Assembly (NCBI GenBank): GCA_018672475.1
Contig: JABHFS010000083.1
Location: 62,001 to 126,000 of the forward strand
Origin: Gemmatimonadota bacterium
GTDB taxonomy: Bacteria; Latescibacterota; UBA2968; UBA8231
Length of the DNA: 64,000 bases
Direction: 5' to 3'
Numbering within the stretch: the first letter of the stretch is position 1; each line of letters begins with the position of its first letter. A program made the translations under genes and the position numbers. Below are positions 56,079 to 64,000 of this stretch, one piece after another. The notes beneath the pieces are model-generated. The model made no database searches. It saw only the letters and a program-made list of their open reading frames with translations, and was not told the DNA's origin.

Positions 56079-57062
56079 ATGCATTACCGCCCGTTGGGAA
56101 ATACTGGTGTCAAGGTCTCCGAGCTCTGTCTGGGTACCGCTTTTCGCGGGCAAGACGACGAGCAAACCTGCATCAGAGTCATCGACCGCGCCCTGGATTT
56201 GGGCTGCAACTTTATAGACAGCGCTTTTTACGGCCAAGGACGCTCAGAGACCGTCGTCGGCAAGGCGATTAAAGATAAACGTGAAGACGTCTTCCTCTGC
56301 ACCAAGATATTCGGTACCCGCTACCCAGTTCCCAACAACAGCGGCCTGACCCGGCTCAATCTGATCCGCGGCGTCGAAGACAGCTTAACCCGACTACAAA
56401 CCGATCATATCGACCTCTACCTATTGCATTCCTTCGACCCCAATACACCGCTCGAAGAAACGCTGCGTGCACTCGACGACATGGTGCGCAGCGGCAAGAT
56501 CCGCTATATAGGCTGCAGCAATTTCAGCGCCTGGAAAATCATTGAAGCCCTCTGGCAAAGCGACAAACGCAACCTCGCCCGTTTCGTCTGTATCCAAAAC
56601 CAGTACAATTTGCTCAAGCGCTGGGAAATCGAACCGGATCTGATGCCCTTATGCCGCGAACACGGCATCGGCATTATGACCTATAGCCCCTTAGCCATCG
56701 GTTTATTGACCGGAAAATTTCGCCGCGGACAGACGCCACCGCCGGGCAATACCCCCTGGAACAAAGAAGAAGGCCACGGCTTTAGCGCTCACAAATACGA
56801 TCTCGAAACCGCGATGACCGAACGTGTCGACCAGATCGTGCAGACCCTGGTCGACGTCGGCACCCGCCACGAGCGCACGCCTGCCCAGGTCGCCATCGCC
56901 TGGATCCTGGACCATCCGGAAATCACCGCGCCAATCCTCGGCGCCGACCTGCCCGAACAGGTCGACGAGGCCTTCGAGGTGGTGCAGTGGCGCCTACCCG
57001 CAGATGAACGCCAAATATTAGACCAAGTTTCGCAAGTAAAAATGCCCGATACATGGGCGTAA
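56079..57062 (+). CDS. Aldo/keto reductase family protein
   Basis: The 327-residue TIM barrel has the catalytic residues in FIDSAFYGQGRSE (Asp, Tyr), VFLCTKIFG (Lys) and DLYLLHSFD (His), and the late QVAIAWILDHPEITAPILGA segment of the NADPH site. It resembles the YajO/Kv-beta-like AKR branch. It is longer than and only distantly related to the AKR at 28181-29044. AACTAGGAC-type purine content before the ATG gives a weak ribosome-binding site. The substrate is unknown. Confidence 0.87.
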   Translation: MHYRPLGNTGVKVSELCLGTAFRGQDDEQTCIRVIDRALDLGCNFIDSAFYGQGRSETVVGKAIKDKREDVFLCTKIFGTRYPVPNNSGLTRLNLIRGVEDSLTRLQTDHIDLYLLHSFDPNTPLEETLRALDDMVRSGKIRYIGCSNFSAWKIIEALWQSDKRNLARFVCIQNQYNLLKRWEIEPDLMPLCREHGIGIMTYSPLAIGLLTGKFRRGQTPPPGNTPWNKEEGHGFSAHKYDLETAMTERVDQIVQTLVDVGTRHERTPAQVAIAWILDHPEITAPILGADLPEQVDEAFEVVQWRLPADERQILDQVSQVKMPDTWA

Positions 57063-57242
57063 ACAGCATAATAATTTAACAGTACATGCCTGATATAAGG
57101 ACGTGATATAAATAAGCGAAGGTCGGTAAAATACCCGCGATAGAGAACGTAGATGGCATGGGATCAGGCCGGTCGATATACCCGGGCAGCGCATTTCACC
57201 TAGGGCAACCTAAGTTGCGCGGATTCGCCTACTTGGCCCACC

Positions 57243-57317
57243 CGCTATGGCAATGACGAGTTAGTACGCTATCTTTTATCGCGTGGTGCCGATGCGAACC
57301 TCGCCGGCGCAAGCTGA
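57243..57317 (+). pseudogene. Ankyrin-repeat fragment
   Basis: The frame reads RYGNDELVRYLLSRGADANL then AGAS and TGA. This is one clear ankyrin repeat (ELV-x-x-LL-x-x-GAD-x-N) without a start codon or flanking repeats. It is probably the end of a lost gene. Confidence 0.65.
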
Positions 57318-57341
57318 AGGTCATATTAGGAGGAGTAATCC

Positions 57342-57650
57342 ATGCAGCACGAATACAGCGTGCACATCTATTGGGACGAAGCGGAGAATATTTTTGTCGC
57401 GACCGTCCCCGAACTCGTCGAATGTACCGCCTCAGGCGCCACCCACGAAGAAGCGCTTACAGCCGTACACGAAGCCATAGAAGACTGGATCGCATCAGCA
57501 AAAAGCGCCCGCCACCCGATCCCCGCGCCACAAGGTGATCCAACAAAAAAAGTGGTCGCCAAAGGACGCGGCGGCCGCCGACAAGAGCGCAACGAACAAC
57601 GCCGACAAGAGCGCGAAAGGGGTCGGCACGAGCGCCGGCAGTCCTCTTAA
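57342..57650 (+). CDS. HicB-like protein with Arg-rich tail
   Basis: The 102-residue protein is preceded by a strong AGGAGG. Residues 1-50 form the HicB fold (YSVHIYWDEAENIFVATVPE, ELVECTASGATHEEAL, EAIEDWI). Instead of a ribbon-helix-helix or HTH DNA-binding domain, the C-terminal 35 residues are Arg/Glu/Gln-rich. No hicA toxin is found on either side. It may be a solitary regulator or RNA-binding protein rather than an antitoxin. Confidence 0.8.
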   Translation: MQHEYSVHIYWDEAENIFVATVPELVECTASGATHEEALTAVHEAIEDWIASAKSARHPIPAPQGDPTKKVVAKGRGGRRQERNEQRRQERERGRHERRQSS

Positions 57651-57662
57651 TTTATAAGCCAC

Positions 57663-57709
57663 AACCAGAAAGCCCCGTCGACAGAATGAATCGACGGGAC
57701 TTTCTGGTT
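57663..57709. terminator. Long inverted repeat, probable transcription terminator
   Basis: A 19-bp stem with one mismatch (AACCAGAAAGCCCCGTCGA and its near-complement) surrounds a 9-nt loop, 12 bp after the HicB-like gene. It is followed by TATTTG rather than a full T-tract. It separates the HicB-like gene from the aquaporin gene. Confidence 0.7.
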
Positions 57710-57829
57710 ATTTGACACATCCGCTACGCTCACCGGATTCACCGAAACTTCCAACAAACGATAAACCTTGATCGCCAGTACTATATCGTTACTTTCGAGT
57801 CTGCCTAAAAATGATATAGAGGAGGGGAT

Positions 57830-58543
57830 TTGCATCTTTTAAGAAAATGCTCCGCCGAGTTCGCCGGAGCCTTCGCCATCGTCTTTGGCGGTTGTGGTGC
57901 CGTGACCATCGATCAGATCTCTGGTGGGGCTGTCTCCCACGTCGGTGTCGCTACATCCTTCGGACTAATCGTCATGACCATGGTTTATGCCACCGGTCAT
58001 ATTTCCGGCGCGCATTTCAACCCAGCCGTCACCCTGGCTTTCGCCGCCTCACGCCATTTCCCGCGCCGCGAAATCATCCCCTATATTACCGCCCAATGCC
58101 TAGGCGCGATCTCGGCCAGCGGTGTGCATTATCTCAGCTTGAGTTCCGTACTCGAACAACGTTTTCCCGGAGCCATCTTAAACCTCGGCGTGACGTTACC
58201 GCTCGACGACCGCTGGTTGACCGGCTTCGTCTGGGAGTTCCTGCTGACCTTCTTCTTGATGATGGTCATCATGGCCGTCGCCACCGATTTCCGCGCCGTC
58301 GGCCAAATGGCGGGGCTGGCGATTGGCGGCACCGTGTGGTTCGAGGCGATGTTCGCCGGCCCTTTATGCGGCGCTTCGATGAATCCGGCGCGCAGCCTGG
58401 GGCCGGCACTAATCGCTGGCGAGTGGAGCCATTTCACCGCCTATGTCTCCGGCCCGGTGCTTGGCGCAATATGCGGTGCCTTCTTCTACGAATTTATCCG
58501 CTGCCATCCACGCGAGGACACACAGGTGAAAGGCTGCTGCTGA
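57830..58543 (+). CDS. Aquaporin/MIP-family channel
   Basis: The 237-residue product starts at TTG 57830 with GAGGAGG 6 nt upstream. Six transmembrane helices and both half-helix motifs are present: SGAHFNPAVT (about residues 63-72) and GASMNPARSLGPA (about 183-195). The first helix starts AEFAGAFAIVFGGCGA. The Arg of the selectivity filter follows the second NPA. The length and sequence suit a water or small-neutral-solute channel. The C-terminus ends in Lys-Gly-Cys-Cys. The decayed nitrilase directly follows. Confidence 0.92.
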   Translation: MHLLRKCSAEFAGAFAIVFGGCGAVTIDQISGGAVSHVGVATSFGLIVMTMVYATGHISGAHFNPAVTLAFAASRHFPRREIIPYITAQCLGAISASGVHYLSLSSVLEQRFPGAILNLGVTLPLDDRWLTGFVWEFLLTFFLMMVIMAVATDFRAVGQMAGLAIGGTVWFEAMFAGPLCGASMNPARSLGPALIAGEWSHFTAYVSGPVLGAICGAFFYEFIRCHPREDTQVKGCC

Positions 58544-59494
58544 TATCGGCCGCAACACCGCCGTATCGCTTGTCAGTTACAGTCCCGTGCCGGGAGATGA
58601 TGCGGACCGCCGAACAAAGACGCTGGCAAAAATGACACAACACGTCAGCGAAGCCGCCGCGCAAAACGCCGACCTCGTAGTCTTTCCATAAATTTGCGCC
58701 TATCTCAATGCTCCCGACGCCTGGACTTTCGAAACACTCGACCGGCCCAACGCTCACCGCTATGGCCGCCGCCGCCCAAGCCCATTCGGTCTACGTCGTT
58801 GTCCCGCAGGCGATCATCGAGGACGGCAAACGCCGCAATAGCTCGATCCTGCTCGACCGTTCAGGCGCGGTCGTCGGTATCTATCATAAGAACGTGCCGA
58901 CCCACAGCGAATTGGACATGGGGATTATTCCTGGCACTGAGACGCCGGTATTCGAGACCGACTTCGGTCGCCTCGGCCTCGCTATATGTTTTGACATCAA
59001 TTATTGGGAAGTCGGGCACGCCCTCTGCACCCATCGCCCGGACTTAGTCGTCTGGTCATCGATGTGGACGGGGGTGCGCATGATGAGCCGTTGGGCTATC
59101 GAGTTTGGTTTCTATATCGCGGGGGTATTCAGCGGCGGTGGGGCATTTATCGATCCAGCCGGGCGGCCGCTCTCAAGCCTACCACACCCGACCAGCGATC
59201 AGACCGGCATGGGCACCATTACTGAACGCTTCGTTCGACCTCGATCTGCGGGTGGTGCCCCACGATTACAATATCAATCGCTTACAGGCGTTATTCGAGA
59301 AATACGGGCCAACCGCCGCAACCACCGAACATATCGGCGACGAATGCCTGCTTATATTATGCTCACAGTTACCGGACAAAAGTACCGACGAATTAATCGC
59401 GGAATTCGCGATCGAGCCAATGCATGATTATCTGACTAGGGCGAGGCGGGATCGCCAGCGGGCGTTGCACGGAACCTATCCGACGACGCGCTAA
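58542..59494 (+). pseudogene. Carbon-nitrogen hydrolase (nitrilase family) pseudogene
   Basis: Three blocks of one nitrilase-superfamily gene lie in three successive frames. 58542-58760 encodes VSLVSYSPVPGD through LVVFP, a TAA at 58689-58691, then ICAYLNAPDAWTFE. 58760-59225 encodes AMAAAAQAHSVYVVVPQAI, the catalytic Lys in GIYHKNVPTHSELDMG, the catalytic Cys in LGLAICFDINYWE and a long tail. 59225-59494 encodes LDLRVVPHDYNINRLQ to the end. The stop sits exactly where the catalytic Glu of the FPE motif belongs. With two frameshifts the gene cannot be functional. Confidence 0.9.
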
Positions 59495-59523
59495 CCTCCG
59501 TCAAGGCTACGATTGAACGAGGC

Positions 59524-59712
59524 CTACACGTACTCGACGATATCGTTGGGTAGACACTTAAGGTCACGACAGATATTGGACAACACATAGGCGTCCATTC
59601 CCTCGGCGCCCTTATCCATCGCTTTGTTGATATGTTGGTAGGTCGAGAGCGTGATGTGCGGTTTGCGTTCTTCTAATAGCTTTTGAATGGCCGTGCTCTT
59701 GAAGCGGATCAT
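59524..59712 (-). CDS. Small Cro/CI-type (XRE) HTH regulator
   Basis: The 62-residue product matches the size of solitary YozG-like regulators: KSTAIQKLLEERK (first helices), a middle THITLSTYQ-like segment and MDAYVLSNICRDLKCLPNDI, whose L-x-x-IC-x-x-L-x-C-x-P-x-D-I pattern is typical of the C-terminal helices of this HTH type. AGG lies 7 nt before the ATG. Inverted repeats upstream may be its operators. Confidence 0.78.
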   Translation of the reverse strand: MIRFKSTAIQKLLEERKPHITLSTYQHINKAMDKGAEGMDAYVLSNICRDLKCLPNDIVEYV

Positions 59713-60041
59713 ACAAAACCTGTCTTAAAGGGAATATGGGTGTGTTTCACGCCTTTCAAGATAAGGTCTTTGCGCTCCGCGCTCAAATTAATGGCTTCAC
59801 CGGAAGGCATCAAAAAAATAGTTAGTGGGAAACATATACCATGGCACTGATTGAGGAGTCGACGAAAAATAATCGATTAAATCAGTGCAACGATTCCCAT
59901 TTTAGCGGCAGTCTAATTCGACTCTGCGTACTGTTCTCAATCCGTTCGGTCGTTATATGAGAATTCTCGACAGCCAGGCCGCTCGTTGCGCCAAAGGAAC
60001 ACCTGGCTGTCGATCAATAGGCGGGTTAATGAACAACTTAA
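59713..60041. other. Intergenic region with two inverted repeats
   Basis: This 329-bp gap holds no convincing gene; a 39-codon ATG frame at 59841-59960 lacks a recognisable family. It contains a perfect 9-bp inverted repeat, GCACTGATT at 59844-59852 with AATCAGTGC at 59880-59888. It also has the hairpin at 59968-60012, listed separately. The first may be an operator of the Cro-like regulator. Confidence 0.5.
59968..60012 (-). terminator. Inverted repeat downstream of the barrel gene
   Basis: Perfect 11-bp arms CGACAGCCAGG (59968-59978) and CCTGGCTGTCG (60002-60012) with a 23-nt loop lie 30 bp past the stop of the 60042-63122 gene. The position suits a terminator, but no T-run follows on the minus strand. 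Confidence 0.5.
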
Positions 60042-63000
60042 TTACTGCAATACATTGGCTAAACCCTGGAGCGGAGCAGCAATGTCGCGTTCAGAAAATT
60101 TAATTTGGACCTTCATATACGGGCCACGAGCCCAGTAGGATGCGCCCGATAGCTCTCGGTCTTGATAGCCGGCTATATTAAAGCCCAGAGCCAATCGCGT
60201 ATTCTTTAGCGCAATATAACCCAACTCCAGTGCTGAACCATAATTGAGGTTATCTTGCTGATACTGTTTTAGCAACCGCACTTCGGCTAGCGCATCCCAT
60301 TTCCTACTCCATTCGTAGCGCAGATGTGTAGACCATAGATCGGTCAACGCATGCGCTTTGACCTGACCACTGAGAAAGATATTCAATTTAAATGTATAAC
60401 GCGCATACCACTCCCATTGAGGCCACGGCTGGACAATCGTTTCGATTGTACCGATATGTGACGTTTTTTTAGATATGCTCTGCTGTCGCTCATCGTTTGT
60501 TCCTTTAAACTCGTACTTGAGAATAGCATTAATCACATCGTTGTGGTAGGGGCGATGAGCTAATCCTACCGATATTTGCTGATGGCGCAGCGACTCCATC
60601 CGCGACGTCACACTGCTGAGCTGATCGTCGTTTAAAAGCGTGTGCTTGAATAAAACAGACCACGCACGCGCTACAGACCAATCCGCAGCACTGGTTACGA
60701 CCATTTTGTCTGTACTGCTTGCATCTCGGCGCTCAAAGCGCGCGCTGGCCTTGAGCGGAACGGCCGGCAGATACTGAGTAGCAATGCTGTAAGCCATAAA
60801 ATCACCCAAACCAACTCCGCGCAGCGTGCGCATCCGTTCAAAGGTGGTGTCAAATGTCCACTCTTCGTTGACACGATAGCGATGTTGTAAGCCTACAATG
60901 GCCTGGTTCTGCTCGCGCCGCAAACCCGAGTCAAGCTGGTAGCGAGCATACATATTCAGATCTTCGATAACCTGTGACTCGATTCCCCAATTTGTATAGC
61001 TAGAACGCCAAAGGCTATCGTCGCGAAATGAGTGTTCGATTACGAACTCTACATCATTATGCAATTTCCATCGCGCGTTGGCTCTATTGAGCGTCGGGCG
61101 ATAATTCAGTTGCTCATCGCCTAGCGTTTGATCGCGCTCAAAGCCTAGGCGCAAGCGCTCGTTGGCCGCCCACTCCACACCGCCGTTGAGTGTTGTGCTC
61201 TCAGCGGTTGGGATATTTTCTCCACTCAAGCGCGTCGATTCTACCGACAGCTTTTGAGTAATCGGACCCCACTCAAAATGACTACCCAACGTGCCACTAC
61301 GCCGCTGTTCGCCGGTATTTTCACTATTGGTCTGGTACGCGTCGCCTACCAGTTTGAGTCGGCTTGCCGCTTGCCAGCGCACGCGACTGCGCATTTTGCG
61401 CTCTCCGGGGCGCGCGGTCGGACTACTCGTATTGAGAAACTTTTTTTGTGCATCACGATAGTACAACTCATAGCCTATATCGTCGCCAATCGACCCTTCT
61501 CCTTCTACTTTCCACGCCCACGCATCCTCTTTATCGCGGACTCGTGAACGACCGATTTCCGATGAAATAGCAAGCAATTTAGACAAGCGAAGATCTCCTT
61601 CCAAACCAGCCAAAAGGTAGTCTCCCTCCGAACGCTCCTCGCTTACTACCGTAGTGCCCAAGCCCCAGTTGTCGCTCCCGTCGAAATATATATGAGCACC
61701 GCTTACCCATTGTTCAGAAAACGCTTGCGTCGTTTCATACGTAACTACGATAAATTGAGGATTCTCGTTAGTATCGTAACTGGCCACTGGACGCTTAAAC
61801 AGCAGCGTCGCGGCTTGATAGTCTATATCGTAGTCGGTATATCGATATTGGCGGCTTTCCTGCAGCACTTTTTCAGGGTGCAGGCGATCGTGGACCTGTA
61901 GCACGATTTGTTCGCTGCCCTCCACTATATTCAACCCACGTCTTTTAACCGACATTTCGTATAAACCAGAGATGCCTTCACCACGGATCTGGTCTATCTG
62001 GGTCGTCTGCTGTGTCTGTGTAGCGAAAGCCCGCGTGGTCAGGTTCTGCCCGCTCGTCTGTGCACTGACTCCTGTAAATACGCGCTGGTAAGATGTTAGC
62101 TCGGCCTGAGACAAACGCGTGGCAAAATCCCCGTATTGCAGATAATTTTTGTCGCGTTCTATACGAGCGTAAAATTTACTCATCGTCGGTGCTTCATAAA
62201 AAATAGAGCTAGCATCGCCGTAGATAGGATAGACCTGCTCTGGACGCAGAAAGCGAAATACCTGGCTATCGTAATAGCGATCGGAATCATACGACGAGGT
62301 GAGCAACCAGCGATCCCTCAGTGTTCCGCGTGCAAAATAGGCCAGCCGTCCGTTGGAGTACACGCCTTGTTCCAGCTTATCTGAAGCCCGGCTGATAGAT
62401 GATTCCTTTTTGTCGTTCCATCCGACCTCTCCATTGGCCATGCCAACGATCCGCCATGCTGTGTCAAGTGTCGTAAAGTACAAAGTCTGCGCGTCTTCTA
62501 CCTCGCCAGCGCTGACGACTAAGCGCGATGAGCCTACCTGTTGAGCAGGGCGAATGACCAACTCCACCGACCCACTTTGGACCTGTACCTGGGTACCGGG
62601 CTGCTCTGGAAATAAGTCTTCATTCGTCAACTGGCCCCGCTCCAGTTGCACCGTTACAATATCGCCATCAGACGGCCGCATGCCCCACGCATCGCGCACG
62701 TAGACCTGGATCCGGTGCTGTATCAGCGAGTCGGCCGGCATACTGAGGAATCCCTGGTCAATTTCTACCTCAGCCACTGGACCCGATACGTGTATCTGTA
62801 CACTATCGGCTATATCGGGTGACTGCGCTTGCTGTATGACCAACAGCGATGGTCCCACCGGTAGGAGCACATCGACAAAGTGGACTCTTCCCAGCGAATC
62901 GGCTTGTTGGCTCGCTAACGAGTGGCCATCGCGCAGCAACAGCAGGAGCGTATTCGGAGACCCCACAGCCCGCACACTGACACGCTCTTCAAAACTCAGC

Positions 63001-63122
63001 ATAGCGTGCGCCGGCGATTCTATAGCCACCGACTGACCCCAAGCCACTGTGGCAACCAATAATGCACTTAGCACTGCAACAGCCCAGTGAATCTTAGTCA
63101 AAACTACTTCTATCGCCCTCAT
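60042..63122 (-). CDS. Outer-membrane beta-barrel protein with N-terminal Ig-like domains
   Basis: The 1026-residue product has a signal peptide to about residue 30 (VATVAWGQS). Residues 30-220 look like two Ig-like or carboxypeptidase-regulatory-like beta domains. From about 225 to the end it is a run of alternating aromatic strands. The motif RPEQVYPIYGDASSIFYEA and SKFYARIERDKNYLQYGDF mark the large surface-protein barrel family found beside DUF11-type repeat proteins. It starts in the stop codon of the partner gene (ATGA overlap). The chain does not end in an aromatic residue, which is unusual for a BAM substrate. Its function is unknown; secretion or anchoring of the partner is a possible role. 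Confidence 0.78.
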   Translation of the reverse strand: MRAIEVVLTKIHWAVAVLSALLVATVAWGQSVAIESPAHAMLSFEERVSVRAVGSPNTLLLLLRDGHSLASQQADSLGRVHFVDVLLPVGPSLLVIQQAQSPDIADSVQIHVSGPVAEVEIDQGFLSMPADSLIQHRIQVYVRDAWGMRPSDGDIVTVQLERGQLTNEDLFPEQPGTQVQVQSGSVELVIRPAQQVGSSRLVVSAGEVEDAQTLYFTTLDTAWRIVGMANGEVGWNDKKESSISRASDKLEQGVYSNGRLAYFARGTLRDRWLLTSSYDSDRYYDSQVFRFLRPEQVYPIYGDASSIFYEAPTMSKFYARIERDKNYLQYGDFATRLSQAELTSYQRVFTGVSAQTSGQNLTTRAFATQTQQTTQIDQIRGEGISGLYEMSVKRRGLNIVEGSEQIVLQVHDRLHPEKVLQESRQYRYTDYDIDYQAATLLFKRPVASYDTNENPQFIVVTYETTQAFSEQWVSGAHIYFDGSDNWGLGTTVVSEERSEGDYLLAGLEGDLRLSKLLAISSEIGRSRVRDKEDAWAWKVEGEGSIGDDIGYELYYRDAQKKFLNTSSPTARPGERKMRSRVRWQAASRLKLVGDAYQTNSENTGEQRRSGTLGSHFEWGPITQKLSVESTRLSGENIPTAESTTLNGGVEWAANERLRLGFERDQTLGDEQLNYRPTLNRANARWKLHNDVEFVIEHSFRDDSLWRSSYTNWGIESQVIEDLNMYARYQLDSGLRREQNQAIVGLQHRYRVNEEWTFDTTFERMRTLRGVGLGDFMAYSIATQYLPAVPLKASARFERRDASSTDKMVVTSAADWSVARAWSVLFKHTLLNDDQLSSVTSRMESLRHQQISVGLAHRPYHNDVINAILKYEFKGTNDERQQSISKKTSHIGTIETIVQPWPQWEWYARYTFKLNIFLSGQVKAHALTDLWSTHLRYEWSRKWDALAEVRLLKQYQQDNLNYGSALELGYIALKNTRLALGFNIAGYQDRELSGASYWARGPYMKVQIKFSERDIAAPLQGLANVLQ

Positions 63123-64000
63123 CGACGAGCCCCCCCTACCTGTGCACTAAGCGGTTCTTCACACCACATACTTCCTGTATCGTAATGAACAAATGGCTGT
63201 GGTGGTTGCTTTGGAGCCTCGAGTATGCGATAACTCCACACCAGACGTGCCCCTGGCTCGATATCGCGCCAGATCTTTACCACGCGATCGTCGCGAAAAA
63301 GCAGCGATGGATCACCGCGCTCTACTGCAATCTGTTCACTCCACACTTCACTGCTATGCACCAGCGGCAACGACTTCAGGCCGCGATATACCAGTTCTAT
63401 TGTGCGCGTGGTGACACCGCTAGTGTCTGTTTGTTCGGAGATACTGTGCTGCCACCATGGCTCGGCGTCTACTGGCACAGTGAGCGTATCAGCCAACAGT
63501 AGACTCTGGGCCGATTCAGAACGCAGTGCCGCGATTAGCGTTTCCTGTCCTGCCACACGTTCGGCAATATGCACGATAGCGTGCTGTCGCAGCGTATCTC
63601 CTTTATCAATCCGCCACGGAGCAGGACTCAGGTCACTTTCAACGCCCAGCGTTGCATTCCATTGCACCTGCGACGAACGCACATTTTGTGCTTTCAATTC
63701 CCAGGCCCATCGCGAACCTACTCGGGCAACGACACCTTGACCCGACGCTGAAGTATCGGCTGCGACGTAGCCGGCTACCCAGCGATCACTAACCTGCGTT
63801 CTATCGAGTAACTGCCACTGCAGTTCCTGTGTGCTGGGAGGGTCTAAGTCGGCTACACCACTCATTATTCCTGCAACGTGAGCTAGTTTGCTATCACCAA
63901 CACCCATGGTCCGCTCAATTATCGCCGGATAGACTCCGTTTATGCGCTGGACTAATGAAATGGGTGATAGGTCGGTTGGAGTATAGGTTTCGAATTGGAG
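63119..64000 (-). CDS. Partial large repeat-type surface protein, C-terminal part
   Basis: The frame is open from the right window edge to TGA at 63119-63121, so at least 293 codons of a longer gene are seen. The visible part is Trp- and Val-rich beta structure with DTSASGQGVVARVG, VYRGLKSLPLVHS and IEPGARLVWSYRI, the look of a DUF11/conserved-repeat protein ending. There are no Cys pairs, membrane helices or enzyme motifs, apart from two Cys-free beta domains. It overlaps the barrel gene by 4 nt and the two are surely one transcript. Confidence 0.72.
   Translation of the reverse strand, partial: LQFETYTPTDLSPISLVQRINGVYPAIIERTMGVGDSKLAHVAGIMSGVADLDPPSTQELQWQLLDRTQVSDRWVAGYVAADTSASGQGVVARVGSRWAWELKAQNVRSSQVQWNATLGVESDLSPAPWRIDKGDTLRQHAIVHIAERVAGQETLIAALRSESAQSLLLADTLTVPVDAEPWWQHSISEQTDTSGVTTRTIELVYRGLKSLPLVHSSEVWSEQIAVERGDPSLLFRDDRVVKIWRDIEPGARLVWSYRILEAPKQPPQPFVHYDTGSMWCEEPLSAQVGGARR

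Noticed and set aside
57830-58635. Alternative 262-codon frame across the aquaporin gene
   Set aside because: Arg-rich out-of-frame translation; the aquaporin frame has both NPA motifs and six helices.
1-64000. tRNA, rRNA, transposase and phage genes
   Set aside because: Looked for cloverleaf-like segments, conserved rRNA words, DDE/serine/tyrosine recombinase motifs and phage structural genes by eye. Nothing convincing was found, although a tRNA scan was not possible.

Overview
The window looks like a GC-rich (roughly 55-60% by eye) Gram-negative bacterium that lives on sulfated and host-derived glycans and organic debris. Outer-membrane proteins, lipoprotein signals and a secreted protein with a FlgD-Ig-like sorting tail support a two-membrane cell. 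The gene mix (sulfatase, GH29 fucosidase, sialidase, several phytanoyl-CoA-dioxygenase-like, RraA, Gfo/Idh, CocE and amidohydrolase genes) resembles Latescibacterota/Poribacteria-type marine or sponge-associated lineages. That placement is inference, because no rRNA or other marker was seen.

Layout. 1-1.8 kb: two membrane-anchored proteins, one running off the left edge with a FlgT-C-like domain. 2-4.1 kb: aspartate-dehydrogenase-like and class I aminotransferase genes overlapping by 4 nt. 4.2-8.3 kb: fucosidase-sulfatase operon, divergent from a phytanoyl-CoA-dioxygenase-like gene. 8.3-10.3 kb: manA-manC for GDP-mannose supply. 10.5-20.4 kb: a decayed response regulator, a PilZ protein, and four minus-strand genes: two paralogous multi-pass TPR proteins (TMTC/PMT-like) that surround a methylthioribose-kinase-like gene and a large secreted M6 protease/WD40 protein. 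20.5-29 kb: sialidase, deacetylase, RraA, amidohydrolase, an orphan solute-binding lipoprotein and an RDD-FKBP-aldo/keto reductase operon. 29.2-31.9 kb: a compositionally distinct pair, a triple-domain Rid protein and a eukaryote-like UMP-CMP kinase fusion. 32-42.9 kb: Gfo/Idh oxidoreductase, GT-C-like membrane protein, HD hydrolase, CocE hydrolase and phosphotransferase, then Tex. 43-51 kb: uronate-dehydrogenase-like, PhyH-like, PQQ-type sugar dehydrogenase, HemL-like aminotransferase, cupin, SDR and DEAD-box helicase. 51.1-55.7 kb: a four-gene operon with a PEP-synthase/rifampicin-phosphotransferase-like enzyme split in two, an MFS exporter and a LamG protein. 56-59.7 kb: aldo/keto reductase, HicB-like protein, aquaporin, decayed nitrilase and a small Cro-like regulator. 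60-64 kb: an outer-membrane barrel protein and its overlapping partner, which runs off the right edge.

The most striking global feature is gene decay. About ten recognisable pseudogenes or gene fragments (response regulator, TMTC, GNAT, membrane glycosyltransferase, TPR protein, SDR, porin, ankyrin, nitrilase, and an unidentified interrupted ORF) fill nearly all of the larger gaps. No tRNA, rRNA, CRISPR array or intact transposon was found.
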